From Dacryopinax spathularia (taxonomy: Eukaryota; Basidiomycota; Dacrymycetes; Dacrymycetales; Dacrymycetaceae): DNA of 64,000 bases. Positions within the stretch are counted from its first letter, which is position 1, and the number at the start of each line of letters is the position of its first letter. Positions 1 to 11,552 of the stretch are shown here, one piece after another. A program made the translations under genes and the position numbers. The stretch covers positions 620,001 through 684,000 of the forward strand of contig JBBPFI010000006.1 in NCBI GenBank assembly GCA_037974965.1. Reading direction: 5' to 3'. The notes under the pieces were generated by a model. It saw nothing but the letters and a program-made list of their open reading frames with translations, did not search any database and was not told the DNA's origin.

Positions 1-510
1 ACGAGCATCGGCCTCGCTATCACCTGGTTCCCGTATAACATGGGATCGGAGAGTAAGCGTGCAGCCGGTATCCCGCTTTTTCAGGCGATCGGGCAGTGTG
101 GAAGCGTGCTGGGCAGTAACCTGTATCGTGAGTTCCCTCCGATCCTCCTATGGGCCAGAACTAACGCGGGCTGTGATTCCAGCGAATCGGGATGCACCGC
201 GATACTTGTGAGTCTTCATAGTTCCTGCAGAGTTCATATGGGACTGACACCGCTCTAGCCGAGGATTTGGCGTCTCATGCGGCTTGCTGTATCTCATGGC
301 ATTCTGCGCACTCGTATTGACCGTCAGTCCACCAACAGCATAGGTTACCGCAACCAACTGAATCTCTCCTAGGCATACTACCGATACGAGAACGCACGAC
401 GAGACCGATTGTACGGTGTTGCAGATCGGAACGCAGCAGTAGACACGAGTGAACTAGCGGACGACGTAAGCCTTCCTCCCTCCATCTTTGCCAGGATTCC
501 AGAGAGCTAA
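1..510 (+). CDS. MFS permease, Dal5/allantoate-type (3' end only)
   Basis: C-terminal 117 residues of a major facilitator of the anion:cation symporter (allantoate/nicotinate permease) type; the rest lies left of the window. Exons 1-127, 183-207, 259-322 and 373-510 join in phase. The first exon reads TSIGLAITWFPYNMGSESKR, the family's cytoplasmic segment before the last helices, followed by a G-rich helix ending LGSNLY. Later exons give the last helix (GVSCGLLYLMAFCALVL) and the usual polar tail (YENARRDRLYGV). Donors are GTGAGT, GTGAGT and GTCAGT. The product would be a 12-helix plasma-membrane permease for a small organic anion; the substrate cannot be told from this piece. The family call is firm, the exon borders less so. 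Confidence 0.75.
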
Positions 511-763
511 CTCGTTTCAGGCCCATGATTTCCGCTACACCGTATGACCGGCCTCTCATCTATTTTTCGCATCTTTGCATCTTCACCGGGCGTATGGTTA
601 TTGCATTTTTATCTCACATATGGGTTACCATTCTTGTTTGCAATCTTAGGTACATACCCATGTAGCATTATTGTATGCTCAGATTAATGTAAGACTCCCG
701 ACCTTCACAGCGGGATAGATCAGAGCTCGGGGGTGATAACTAACTTCGTCCATTTTGATTTTG

Positions 764-3700
764 TTACGGCAACGTGCCGAACATGCGCCTGATTTTGGTA
801 CATGTGACTGCAGAGCCTATCGCCACGGCAACCAACAACCCTAGATCTACCACGAGAAGCGTTACGCCAGACAACATGAACCGCGGTGCGAACACCTTCC
901 AGACCATCAGATGCCGCCTGAGCCAAGCAGCGCAGGCGGCACAACTGAGCGTGACGAGTGTGTGATAGAGCATAAATCCTATGCTGGCCTTGACCGTATC
1001 CGCCAGGACGTACACTCGGCCTTCTTGCACCTTGAGCACGGGCGAGACCTGCCACATTGCCAACAACGGCACGCAGAGCGCGGACAGGAAGAGCGGTCCG
1101 ACGCTGTTCATCCCTACGAGGATTGGCGAGAAAGGGTACGTGACCACCTGGAACCCGATGAACGCTGTCTTCCATTGGATGGTCGAGAGGACGGCTTGGT
1201 GGCCCGTGGTGAAGAATAGAAGGTGACCGAGCAGGGCGAGGAGGACGATCTCGACCATTTTGGGCGCTGGGTATGCTCGGCCTGGTTGGGCCGGCGTCAC
1301 TGGTGCCGGAGCGGTGGGGTCCAGAGCTAAGGCGGCTGTTATATCTAGCATCTCTGCATCTCGTACTGAGTCGGTCGTCTCGAGATGCGATAGTAGCGCC
1401 ACGGCGAAAAGGACCATGACCACCTGCCCCGTCAGCTGCGTCGTAGCGAATAGCACCGCATAGAACACCAGCGCGAAAAGGAGGTAGAGCGAGCCGTACG
1501 AGTTCGTGTACCCTAGCACGATAAGCTGTTTCTTCCTCTCCTGTGGTGGCTTGTCCAGCTCCGTCTCGAGTTCGCGCATATGTAGCTCTACACATGGGGG
1601 TGCCATACCCCACATGACGTATCCTCCTACGAGCGTGCCAGAGAGCACGACACGAGCGAGGATCATTCGGATGTTCTTTAGGCCTGGGACGCGGTCCGGA
1701 TTCAGCCCGCGCCAGCTCTCAAGCTGCTCGATCAGCCAGTAGAGCGTGCCGGCTGTTAAGCTCCCTCGGAGGCCGTAGTCCAGGAAGAGAGGGGCGATGC
1801 CGCGGTCGGACTTGGAGATTGCAAGGACGGCACGGATGATGCGTGGTAGGAAACAAGCAGCGGGGAGTGCGACGATTAAGACGAGCGTAGGGGAGACAGG
1901 TGTGGTGGATGATGCGTAGAAGGTGACGTGGCAGTTCGGATGCTGCTCTTCTCTGCAGACGGTGGAGATGCTCATGAGTCGTACGCAGGCGGCGAGCAGG
2001 AGCGGGAAACCGAGTAGGCGATATTGGAGGCGCCTGGTCGGCGCTGAGGCTGCGCGTAGCAGGATCGGGACGATGAGAGTGACAATCAGGTAGGGGACGA
2101 CGTGGTCTTCCCAGAGGATGAATGAGTTGGAAGTGAAGGAGACGACGTGCAGGACGAGGACGGTAGTAGCGAGAAGGGTGCTGAAGGTCCACCGGATCGG
2201 TAGTTTTGGCAATGTACTGGGGAGGATCGAGCCGAGGAGTAGAAGTAGGCTCGACCCAGCCGCAGCGCCAAAGAGCACCCAGTCACTCAGGGCAACTTTC
2301 TGAACTGCCTCGTTGCCTTTGATCGCAGCTTTGACCGCCCATCCGGCCAGGGCACCCTTCCCCGCTCCCAGGGCAGCCCAGAACAGAGCGTAGCGGACGA
2401 GGCCATCCCACACAGGCCGGAAGCGCGCCAAGTCCCTATACAGACTTCCCAATGCGCAGGCCGAGAGCAGAAGCACGGCGAGCCCAAGGCAGATCATGAG
2501 CACGTCAAACTGCGCCCATAAGCTGCGGCATGTCTCCAGTGCATGTCTCACGAATGCGAAGCTCATCTTGATGCGAGCTGCATCCCCCCCGCCGGCGTCC
2601 TGTTCGCGCCTTTCTCGCCCGACGCTCTTCGCTGTGACGTATCCTCTCTCCAGACCGTCCCAAGCTTCGTCGAGCTCTCCGCCGCTCGAGCTCGCTCGAT
2701 AGGCGCGGAAGAAGTCCCACACTTGGGCGGCGTTTAGCCGGAGGGCATCTTCTAGCGCTGAGTTAGGACGCCAGAAGAGCTCGGGGATGATGGCGCCGAG
2801 GTTGTTGAACGGGATTGGCAGACCCAGGAGGAGAGAGAGTGAGGGAACGAGGTCGATCTGCTGGATCGAGCGGGCTGGCTTTGGGCTGCCAGGGAAAGTG
2901 GCGTACGGCGCTAACTCGGACGGGAGAGGGATGTTGAGGATGTTGAGTGCCGGGCCAGGCGAGTACACCCATGTGGTTGTAGACACTTCCAGTACGGAGT
3001 CTCCACCATGGTCCCCCTTGGGATCCATCCCGTGATCCCCCAGGAGGACGAGAAGCGTGTCCTCCTGCAAGAGCTGGACGACCTGCCTGAGCAGCGTGTC
3101 CATCTGCTTGAGCTTCGCCTCCATCGCTGGATGATCTGGTCCAAGTCGATGGCCAACATGGTCCACCCCCAAGAAATGGGCAACGATGAACTGCCATGGC
3201 TGATCTTCTGCCTTGGTCCCCTCTGGGAGCTGGTTAGCAAGCATGGGAAGGAGGGTGTGCGTTACACCCGCATCGACACTGTGCAGGTCTTCGACGTTGA
3301 AGCTATCATAAGGGCTGGTAAGGTTGGGCGTGAACGAGTCCGGATAGATGGAGAGCCAGGTGTCGTCACCCATGAATGCCCTCCGAGGGAATCGTGGCGA
3401 GCGCGCGAGTTGATGGATGATGCTGTCCTCCGCGATGGAAGATGAGTGGAAGTTGCTCCCCATGTCGATGAACGTTGGCAAGGACCCGGTCGTGATGCCC
3501 TTCAGCCGTTGGAGGGTCGTGGTGGGTGGGTCGGAGTAAGAATGGAAGAGGAATGAGCGGGAGGGATCTTTGGCTGTCAGCTCGGCGGGAAGGGTGAGCA
3601 CGCCGTGGTGGAAGGGCGAGCGGGGTTCTGGTGGATCTGGAGTGAGGAAGTCGAATCGTAGTGCATCGATGATAATAACGATGGCGCGGTTGTGGGTTGG

Positions 3701-3865
3701 TGGTAATGTTGTGCTCGGGGAAGACTCTGCGATGTTGGGCAGAGCCAAACGAGACAGTAGGAAGCCTCGGGTGAATAGGAAGAGACCGGAGAGATGAAGG
3801 AAGGTGAAGTATAGCAGCAGTAGCACTGCAAGCAGATGCCCGCTGAAGACGTCCCGGAGGGCCAT
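764..3865 (-). CDS. GPI13: GPI ethanolamine phosphate transferase 3 (PIG-O/GPI13)
   Basis: Single-exon gene for a 1033-residue ER membrane enzyme that adds ethanolamine phosphate to the third mannose of the GPI anchor precursor, the group later joined to proteins. Visible features: an N-terminal membrane helix (about residues 9-35); the alkaline-phosphatase-like domain with VIIIDALRFDF (63-73), TTGSLPTF (125-132), MGDDTW (165-170), HFLGVDHVGHR (230-240) and GDHGMDPKGDHGGD (276-289), which carry the metal ligands and the nucleophile Thr; then a long polytopic C-terminal half with more than ten hydrophobic segments. Length matches the yeast and human proteins. The absence of introns is unusual among its neighbours. 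It faces ATG6 head to head across about 415 bases. Confidence 0.93.
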   Translation of the reverse strand: MALRDVFSGHLLAVLLLLYFTFLHLSGLFLFTRGFLLSRLALPNIAESSPSTTLPPTHNRAIVIIIDALRFDFLTPDPPEPRSPFHHGVLTLPAELTAKDPSRSFLFHSYSDPPTTTLQRLKGITTGSLPTFIDMGSNFHSSSIAEDSIIHQLARSPRFPRRAFMGDDTWLSIYPDSFTPNLTSPYDSFNVEDLHSVDAGVTHTLLPMLANQLPEGTKAEDQPWQFIVAHFLGVDHVGHRLGPDHPAMEAKLKQMDTLLRQVVQLLQEDTLLVLLGDHGMDPKGDHGGDSVLEVSTTTWVYSPGPALNILNIPLPSELAPYATFPGSPKPARSIQQIDLVPSLSLLLGLPIPFNNLGAIIPELFWRPNSALEDALRLNAAQVWDFFRAYRASSSGGELDEAWDGLERGYVTAKSVGRERREQDAGGGDAARIKMSFAFVRHALETCRSLWAQFDVLMICLGLAVLLLSACALGSLYRDLARFRPVWDGLVRYALFWAALGAGKGALAGWAVKAAIKGNEAVQKVALSDWVLFGAAAGSSLLLLLGSILPSTLPKLPIRWTFSTLLATTVLVLHVVSFTSNSFILWEDHVVPYLIVTLIVPILLRAASAPTRRLQYRLLGFPLLLAACVRLMSISTVCREEQHPNCHVTFYASSTTPVSPTLVLIVALPAACFLPRIIRAVLAISKSDRGIAPLFLDYGLRGSLTAGTLYWLIEQLESWRGLNPDRVPGLKNIRMILARVVLSGTLVGGYVMWGMAPPCVELHMRELETELDKPPQERKKQLIVLGYTNSYGSLYLLFALVFYAVLFATTQLTGQVVMVLFAVALLSHLETTDSVRDAEMLDITAALALDPTAPAPVTPAQPGRAYPAPKMVEIVLLALLGHLLFFTTGHQAVLSTIQWKTAFIGFQVVTYPFSPILVGMNSVGPLFLSALCVPLLAMWQVSPVLKVQEGRVYVLADTVKASIGFMLYHTLVTLSCAACAAWLRRHLMVWKVFAPRFMLSGVTLLVVDLGLLVAVAIGSAVTCTKIRRMFGTLP

Positions 3866-4280
3866 CTGAGCAGGACGCCGGCGTCACTTTGGTTGTATGC
3901 GGCGTAGAGTTGACAGTGGCCGGACTATGAGAATCGCTCGAAGACACGGTACATCCTCTAAAATCATCAATCAACATCAGCTTGGCTACTAATAACCATG
4001 AGTAGCAGTCACCAATGACGACCTAGCAAAGTTAGACGCTGAGAAGCAGCAGTTGGGGTTTACACGTTCCAGCCCGTAACTTTGTCGATGACGACGCGCA
4101 GTAAGGTGGCGTACTCTCACTCAGGGACAGCGAGCTCACCATTACGATCACGACCACCTGCTACTCCTTATCTCGCGCTGATCACTTTCTGTTCCTTGTC
4201 TATTGAGGGCGCCTCACTATCTAACATCTGGGAAATTAAGTACTGATAGGATCCACACTCTGAGGACTGGATCTGCCACG
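3866..4280. promoter_or_regulatory. Divergent promoter between GPI13 and ATG6
   Basis: Non-coding interval of 415 bases between two head-to-head start codons, so it must hold both promoters and 5' leaders. I see no clear TATA box and no open frame worth calling. Confidence 0.5.
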
Positions 4281-5900
4281 ATGGCGGCGGAGCCGTTCGC
4301 CTATGTCTGTCAGCAATGCAAGCAGGTGGGCGCTCATCACTAGCACCAACAAGTAGCCCCTAATACTTGTCTGTAGCCATTGCAACTGGATACTTCTCTG
4401 GAGGAACTATCTCCCTCGGCATACGACATGATAGCCGCCTCGCTCCCGCACCCACCGGCGCCGTCGCCCCTATCGCCGCTTCGCAACTTCGCATCGCCCT
4501 CCTCCAAGCCCTCTCACCTCCGACAACCCTCCCCCAAGCGAACAGCAAGTGCGCCGGTTACAGCAGGTCAGAACGGAAATGCAGGACCCGGAGAGAGCTT
4601 TGTCCTCCTACAGGAATCGGTACTCCAGTCACCCCAGCTAGCCACACGGCCGCGCCCAAAGTTCCCCGGCACTCAGAGTGCCGCCGCTACACCCACAAAG
4701 CGGCAGGCAGCCGCCGCTACACCCACAAAGCGGCAGGCAGCCGCCGCTGCCCAGAAACTGTCCGTTACCCCTCCCTCTGGTGACTCTGCAACCGAGAAAG
4801 CACAGGAGAAGGAGAAACCACCCCAGTCGCCTCCGGCTCCTCGAGCGCATAACCTTCGCCATCTTCACAGGCTGTTCGAACTCCTTAGCGCACGCACCGA
4901 GGTGGATCATCCGCTCTGCGCGGAATGTACACATGCGTTGATGGAGGGACTCAACAAGCAGCTCGAGGAGGCCCGGAGGGAAAGAGACGGCTACATGGCC
5001 TTTGAGAAAGAAGCTAAGCGGGAGCTTGAGAAGGGCAGAGCGCAGGTTGAGGTAGAAGTCGCGCACCTGGAGAAACTGAAAGCCGACGAGCAGGCCGCCG
5101 TGGCGGAGCTGAAGGCTGCTGAGGCCGAGCTGGGGAAGCTTAATGCCGAACTGGCGGAGCTGGACGAGGAGGAGGCGAAGCTGGCTGAGGAGGAAGCGGC
5201 GTTCTGGGCACAGCATGCGAGTACTCAAATCGCTTCTTCCAACCTGAGGACATCGCTCTCTTCCCTCAGAGCGGCTATACGCACTTCGGAGCGAGAGCTG
5301 GACGCGCTCGAGCGGACGAACGTGTACGATGACGCTTTCTGCTTGGGAAGCGACGGCGTCTTCGGTACGATCAACGGGCTCCGACTAGGCAGAGCAGGAA
5401 CAGTCGTCGTCGAATGGGCAGAGATCAACGCCGCCTGGGGCCAGACCGTCCTCCTCCTACACACCATCGCCCGCAAGCTCGCCTTTACATTCGAAGGCTG
5501 GGTCCTCCACCCCATGGGCTCCTTCTCGAGGATCTCGAAACAAGGCGGGAAGGACGAGACGTATGAGCTGTACGCAAGCACGGATATCGTCGTCACTCGG
5601 TTATTGCATAATAGGCGGTTCGACTACGCTATGGTCGCGTTCCTTGACTGTTTGAGACAGATCACGGAGCATGCGAAGAGGCTGGACCCGAGTCTGGATT
5701 TCGTATACCCGTGCGTCTTGCCTTCCTCTCCTGACCACATATGAGCGCTAAGTTAGGCTCGTAGAATCAACAAGGACAGGATAGGCGACGCATCCGTCAA
5801 GCTCCAGTTCAGCCAAGAAGAAGCGTGGACGAAAGCGATGCGGTACATCCTCGTCGTGCTCAAGCGACTCCTCCGCTGGGTGGTGAACATAGACACATAG
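4281..5900 (+). CDS. ATG6: Atg6/Vps30 (Beclin-1), PI3-kinase complex subunit
   Basis: Exons 4281-4325, 4377-5710 and 5765-5900 encode 504 residues. Beclin-1/Vps30 is the scaffold of the class III PI 3-kinase complexes in autophagy and vacuolar sorting. The N-terminus carries the conserved CxxC (VCQQCKQPLQLD). A low-complexity linker follows, then a long coiled coil (roughly residues 200-300, E/A/L/K-rich), then the BARA domain starting at NVYDDAFCLGSDGVFGTING, with WAEINAAWGQTVLLL and the membrane-binding C-terminal helices in the last exon (QFSQEEAWTKAMRYILVVLK). The tiny first exon is supported by the CxxC motif that only it supplies. A perfect 30-base tandem duplication sits in the linker. 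It converges with GCS1. Confidence 0.95.
4681..4740 (+). repeat. 30-bp perfect tandem duplication in ATG6
   Basis: Two identical adjacent 30-base copies (4681-4710 and 4711-4740) in the disordered linker of ATG6. Each encodes the decapeptide AAATPTKRQA in frame. Confidence 0.95.
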
Positions 5901-6267
5901 CCTCTCTTCCCGGTCTTCCTCATTCTTCCAACCCTCTTTTCTATGTGCCTGGTGGCGATCTCTTTCTGCACTGTAACCATATGCAATTCCTGTATTGTTA
6001 AAGCCTGCCTAGATATCCCTCACGAACTAGATGTCTAATGTCACTGCCCTCTCGCCCTTTCCAGCACCGAGCGTTAATCCCCTCCTCCAGTCTATGTTGG
6101 TTTGGTACATGTTTGTTGGTACAGAACTCGTCTCCAAGCGGGTGGTACGAGCACGTCGATGCCTGGTATACAACATCGCCCCCATCCTCCGCCCTTCACC
6201 CGGCCGATAATAGGTATACAAGCGATAACGTTAGTTGTCGATGATAAGGATCCACCCACGTAGCGGA
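5901..6267. other. Convergent 3' intergenic region ATG6/GCS1
   Basis: 367 bases between two stop codons. It holds both 3' ends; short chance frames only, no feature seen. Confidence 0.5.
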
Positions 6268-8880
6268 TTACTGCGGTTGCTCGACAACCACCGTATGCGG
6301 TTTGAGATGGCCGTTGATCGCTTCCGCACTCCGGTAATCAGAAGGCAAGAAATCCGGTTCACGCCTCACACCACGCTCTCTAAACCCTGGGTGAGCATGC
6401 CTTGCTCCAGGGTAGATACAGGGTAGGAGGGAAAAGGGCGTACATCTCGTCGAAGGCCTTCATGAGATCATAGTTGATCATGTCGCTCACGACAGAGTCG
6501 AACTTATAATCCGGATGACTCCGGATGAACGTCCGCAGCCACTGTGCGCACGTCAAGAGCGATCCTGTCCACTTCGTCAATCCTCCATTCACAATCTCAT
6601 CAGTAGTCGGGACAAGAGGCGCACCATTCGCCCTCCGCTTAACGACCTCCAAATACTTCCACAAGTTCCGTTTCGTGAAAAAATCCACGTCCAAGCTGTC
6701 CAGATAAGCACCCACGACGCCCATCAGGCCCGGGAAATGCCCGTTTTTCCCATTGACGATCTCGTCCATCGTCATCAGCTCGTACTCGTCCTCCACGGGG
6801 CCGAACTCGGGTATGCCGGGCGAGGGGCAGCGGGACTGTTCGGCCGATTGGGGGCGGGAACGCTCGGTGTGGGTGTGTGGGGAGAACCCGTTCACTTTCG
6901 GGCTGGAGGGGCATGAGGGAGCTGGCGTGGGCGGCTTGGAGCTGCCGTTCGTCCACCCGGCAGAAGCAGAATGCTCGAACGCGCGATGGATCTCCTGCGC
7001 CTTATCCTCCGGATAGACCATCTTCCTAAAATAAAACCTCTCCCTGCGAGCCGCATCCCTCCTCTGCGCCGTCTGCATATTCACGTCCACCTTGCTAATC
7101 GGCATATAAAAGTTGAGCCCGAAGGAGAGGATGGCGCGGGAGAGGAGGACGATGAATATGCTAAACGCTGCATTCTCGAAGTCGGTCACTTGGACCTCCA
7201 TGCTCCGGAACTCGACGCGCCAGCCGATGGGCGAGTTGGCTGGAGGGGGTTTGAACCGCAGGGTCTGCCAGTTGGTCGATTGGATGTTCTCGAAATGGTC
7301 CGTCGAGGTCGTGTCGTCCTGGTCGATCATCTCGCTGAAGATTACGAGCGGGTCGCGGATGAACAGGTGCGCAATATGCTTCGAGAGGAGGTCGTCCAGC
7401 CCTGCGCACACTTCTCATCAGCTTCGGTCGTATTAGCGTCCCAGAATACGGCTGGAGACGCACCGTGATCCCTCAGCCGGCCGTAGATCTGCTCGTCGAT
7501 CGGTAAAGGGTTGTCGTTATACTCCGGCCGGTTATTATAGTCCATAGACAAATACGAGTCCACACTATCATAGCGCGACTTCGGGATCCGATATCGATTG
7601 TGCTTGAGCGGCTGTACATGTGCGTGCTCTAGGTCAGCGGGTGTCCGAACCAAGCCTGTAGAGGGAAGAGGGGGAAAGGAGCGTACTTTCAGGCCGAGCT
7701 CTTCGTCTGTTCTGTCGTCGACGGCGTCCCGGATCACGTTCCATCTGCAGTCTGCGTCTGCCAAGTAACCGCGATAGGCAGGAGAAGCGGCCGTCAATGC
7801 CAGCTGCGCGCCAATGTTCTCTTAGCCATCATGCTCCGACGTGAAGCCCGGAGAGGGGAAAACGAGCGCACCATAATAGGCGCCACGGGCACAAGCGCAT
7901 CATACACCCTCTTCGCCTCATCGACATTACACGCCTGAAAAGTGATCTGCAAGCAACAGCAGCCCATCCCGAACCCCATCGCGTCCATATAGATATGGTC
8001 TGGGAGCGCAGCGCCCGCTTTGGCCTCGCCGTCACCGGGGAACCAGTCCCTGTCCCAGGGGATGGTCGGGTCGACGAAGGGGCGAGGGGTGTGAAGGTCG
8101 TGGAAGAGGGGGACGTTGATGATCACTTTCTTGCCTCGGCGGCGGCGGATGTTGGCTGTTAGCGTCCTGGTGCACGTTGTCAGGTCGCAGCTAGCAGGCG
8201 AGAGCAGGGAGCAGAGGAGCAAGAGGACGTACGGGAAACGCGCGTGCGGGTTCGTAATCTCGTGCGGTAAGAACAAGCTCTGGCTCGCCTCGCTCCTCGG
8301 CTCAAAGTAGGGCTCCGTGAACTGGCCCGGTGTCCCAAGTCGAGGAAAGGAAGTGACGGTCAGAGGGACCTCGTTCGGCTTCAGGTGCCGCCGGGCGATT
8401 TTGCGTCGGTAGCGCATGTTCGCTTCGATCGTGAGGAGCTCTTTGAGCTGGCCGGTGTAGGGCTGGCCGGGGGTGGACTCGAGCATGTAGCGGCCGTATT
8501 CGGGGTGGAATGTCGGGATGGGCGGGCTGCGCACACGCCATCAGCCGGAAGTCCTACAGAGAGAGAAAGAGAGAGAGAGAAGCGGAAAGGACGCCGACGC
8601 ACGCATCGGGCTCCTTCTCCCCCTCAAGCTGGTCAACAACGTGCTCCAGCTTTGCAAGGATCTCGCTCTGCCTTAAGCTGAGCCGAGCGACCCGGTTCTC
8701 GTCGTCGAACACGACGACGATGTACTCTATCTCGTCCCCCCAGAGGAGCTCGTCCCCCTCGCGCGACTTGAGTCTGTCCCATGTATTGAGGAACTGGGTG
8801 ATGCCGTGTTGCCGGACGTGGTCGTGGTATGGGATGCTGTCTGCCCATGCGAGGGGTGTACCGAGCGAGAGGAGGCCCAT
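6268..8880 (-). CDS. GCS1: Glutamate-cysteine ligase catalytic subunit
   Basis: Seven exons on the minus strand (8603-8880, 8233-8526, 7872-8166, 7687-7803, 7464-7611, 6444-7401, 6268-6379) give 733 residues. The enzyme joins glutamate and cysteine, the first and rate-limiting step of glutathione synthesis in the cytosol. Diagnostic stretches: [17 protein letters not shown] near residues 45-60, [66 protein letters not shown], and a C-terminal [15 protein letters not shown]. The last exon is only 112 bases and was recognised because it restores that conserved end; reading through the preceding donor would end the protein early. A serine/proline-rich insert lies in the sixth exon. All donors are GTGCGY or GTACGY. 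It shares a promoter region with DAP1. Confidence 0.95.
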
Positions 8881-9628
8881 GCTGTGCTGCTACTAGTGTT
8901 CGTCGTGGGTAGGTCGCAGAGAGAGTGACGAGCTCGATGTCTAGGCGATCTTGGATGGCGCGGTCGAGGAGGACAATGACGAACTGCTGAGGACCAAGTA
9001 ACGAAGAGGCAGTCCCACCCGCAAACAGCGGATACGACGACGAGCTGAGTGCAAGTGCGACTGGTGACCAGGAAGGTGCCCTCTAAGTTAGGAGATGTCC
9101 AGCCCGTAATATCAGATAGCTGCCAGCCAAAGGAGTCTCCAAAGGGGTTATGACAATGCTCGCACCTCTTTGCTCTTCCTTCTTCTCCCTTCTCGCCGCT
9201 ATCGATGACCCAACTCCGTTTTAGGACAGAACCCTGATGGGTTACTCAGCCAACCCAGTGCGCCAAGCCCCAATTCCAACCGAGTCCGGTCCGACCCTCG
9301 ACGTATACGGTGTGGAACGACTGCCGGAGTCGGCTGGAAGTTGTGCGGTTGTGGACCGGGGATAAACAGAGGGAATGGGGTCGATGGGGCTCGGAAGGTG
9401 AAGCCGAAATGTGAGCTTTTTTGGGGGGGGATGCCATATCGGGCTTAAGGGGTTGATTAGGTAAGTTAAGGCCGGGGGCTGTGGTGCGCCGCGCGGGGCC
9501 CAATCAGCGTGAGCGCATCATCAGCTGCTGCTGTCTCGCGCAATTGCTACGCCTGCTGCTCTGAACCTACTACTGCTCTTGTGTACCTAAGTAGGCTGCT
9601 AGAGTGTATCCTGCAAGCGAGAGACAAG
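8881..9628. promoter_or_regulatory. Divergent promoter between GCS1 and DAP1
   Basis: 748 bases between head-to-head genes for glutathione synthesis and a haem-binding sterol-pathway protein. A CCAAT box (9500-9504) lies 125 bases before the DAP1 start. TTACTCA (9242-9248) resembles a bZIP/AP-1-type site, which would fit stress control of GCS1 but is weak evidence alone. A T6G8 homopolymer run lies near 9419-9430. Both site calls are inference from short motifs. Confidence 0.35.
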
Positions 9629-10458
9629 ATGATCTCCCTCATCATGCAAAACGAGTCTCTAGTCGAATCGATCAAACTCCCCATCAACGGCGCCCTCCTC
9701 TTCGCAATCGCCTTCCTCCTCTACAGACTCGTATGGCCCTCCATCCCCCAGCCGTCCGAGGTGCCCACGTCCTACAAGGGAGGGTACAGCTGGATGCCGG
9801 AGAAACACCCGCAGGTGGCGCTGTTTAGGAGGTATACGCCGAGGGAGCTGAAGAGGTTTAATGGCGTGGAGGATAAGAGGATTTTGTTGGCCATTAATAG
9901 GAAGGTGTTTGACGTGACGGCCGGGGCGGGGTTCTATGGACCTGGTGCGTCGGCCTTGCCGTTATATTCCTTTCATACTTCTTTCTTTGACCCTCATTTG
10001 GGCGTGATGGCTCCTTGTGTTCTGCTTGGGAATTTGGAACAATGGTACTAATAACGCAATTCTTAGATGGACCATACGGCAACTTCGCAGGCCGAGACGC
10101 CTCCCGCGGGATGGCCAAACAATCCTTCGACCTCGGTACGCCCTTCCTCCCTTCCCTGTACCCTCTTCTCTCTCTTCTCTCTTCCCTCTATCACTCTTCC
10201 CACTATCGCTCTCTCCTCCTTCCAGAGCGGCCCTGACCGCACGCAACAGAAATGCTATCCCCAATCGAAGGACCCATCGACCCCCTTACAGACCTAACAG
10301 CAGAAGAATGGGCCAATATGAAAGGTGCGTTCTGCTCCAACTTACGTCTCTCTCGTCAGTATTGGCTAACAGAGGATGGGATGGTCCAAGGCTGGGAAGA
10401 CCATTTTACGAACAAGTATATTGTGTGTGGGGAATTGGTGGAGAATGATGAGGCTTGA
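9629..10458 (+). CDS. DAP1: Dap1/PGRMC-like cytochrome b5-fold haem protein
   Basis: Exons 9629-9944, 10067-10135, 10250-10324 and 10373-10458 give 181 residues. Dap1/PGRMC proteins bind haem through a tyrosine and support sterol C-14 demethylase (Erg11) at the ER. The N-terminus has one membrane helix (GALLFAIAFLLYRLVW). The cytochrome b5-like domain follows: YTPRELKRFNG, ILLAINRKVFDVT, GFYGPDGPYGNFAGRDASRG and a terminal WEDHFTNKYIVCGEL. The GPYGNFAGRDASRG stretch is the family hallmark. The first in-frame ATG is at 9629; upstream codons in this frame contain none. All three donors are GTGCGT or GTACGC. Convergent with NPC2. Confidence 0.93.
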
Positions 10459-10666
10459 GGCTTGACGCTCGACGTTCGGCGGGTGATCGTCTTACTGTAT
10501 CTGCAGTATATCAGGGGAAGGAAGTGCGGAATGACACCGATTTCATCCATTATTGTGCGTTGGAAAGGAAACATGAAGATGCGAGAAGAGATAAATAAGG
10601 GGAACTACACGTCAGTAGGAGGAGGGAATCAAGTCGCATACACCCTGGCGCCTGCATATGATGTGC

Positions 10667-11552
10667 TCAGGCTTTCGGCTGCTTGAAATCGATCGTAATA
10701 TCCAAGCATGTCTGCCAAGCAATCAGCATCAGCACCTCCACCCTACATTCCCCTCGAACAGGATAAAAGAGCGTACCATATCCTCCTCATCGGCCGTAAA
10801 TCCCCTGATCTGGATCGCGTACTTGACTGCGCCATGCATGAGCATCTGCAAGGAAGGGTGCGCGGGGAGCATATACGTACACTTCGGAATTTCTTTAGGT
10901 AGGTCGACGTGTTGCGTTATCTCATAGTAACCCTGCTCGATCGGGCATTGGACTGTAAAGTTGTTGTTCGCCCTACATCAAAGCAGCTCAGCATCTTGAC
11001 CCACCGGCTCCCCGAACATTGCGGACGAGTAAGGGAGGTACGGGTTGGAAGGAGGAAGCGGACAAGGGAGAGGACGTACGCCTCCTCACACAGATCAAAC
11101 GTCTTCTTCAGGATGATCACGTATCCCGCCTTGACAAGCACGTTCGCATATGCTCCCTCCTACCCCACCATCACCATCAAATCAACATTCATTCCCCGCC
11201 CACATCTACGGACGGGAGACGCACCTCGATAAGACTCTTCACTTTCCCCGTCCCGTGCAAGACGAGTTCCTTCCCCGGCTCAGGAGGGTCAGGGGAGACC
11301 TCAAGGCTCTCAACAGAGACGACGTAGTCCTCGTTACCTATTCCATCGTCTATCAGCCCAGCCCTGTTCAAGGCCCACTGGACGGGGGAAAGCGAAGGGG
11401 GACGCGGGGGACGCACCGCAGTCTTTCCATGACCAGGTCGCCGGGGCGAGTTCCTCCTGCGGCTGCGGCTGTTGGTCGAGCACTAACTGCAACGGGTTCC
11501 AAGCGAACGCGAGCAGAGCCGTGGACAATAGGACGAGAGTACGAGCGAGCAT
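10667..11552 (-). CDS. NPC2: NPC2/ML-domain lipid transfer protein
   Basis: Six small exons on the minus strand (11417-11552, 11225-11337, 11080-11159, 10881-10972, 10777-10826, 10667-10711) give 171 residues. ML-domain proteins of this type (fungal NPC2, also called phosphatidylglycerol/phosphatidylinositol transfer protein) carry sterols or phospholipids in the vacuole lumen. There is a cleavable signal peptide (MLARTLVLLSTALLAFA). Conserved pieces are WSWKDCG, VESLEVSPDPPEPGKEL, KAGYVIILKKTFDLCEE, FTVQCPIEQGYYEIT and FTADEEDMTCLDITIDFK, with paired cysteines. The correct acceptor of exon 4 was chosen because only it restores AANNNFTVQC in frame. It diverges from ATP16 across 272 bases. Confidence 0.92.

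Noticed and set aside
720-1613. 297-codon minus-strand frame overlapping GPI13
   Set aside because: Same-strand out-of-frame shadow within the conserved GPI13 coding region.
9509-9628. Extended DAP1 N-terminus
   Set aside because: In-frame codons before 9629 contain no ATG, and the added Cys/Ser/Ala-rich residues are unlike the family.
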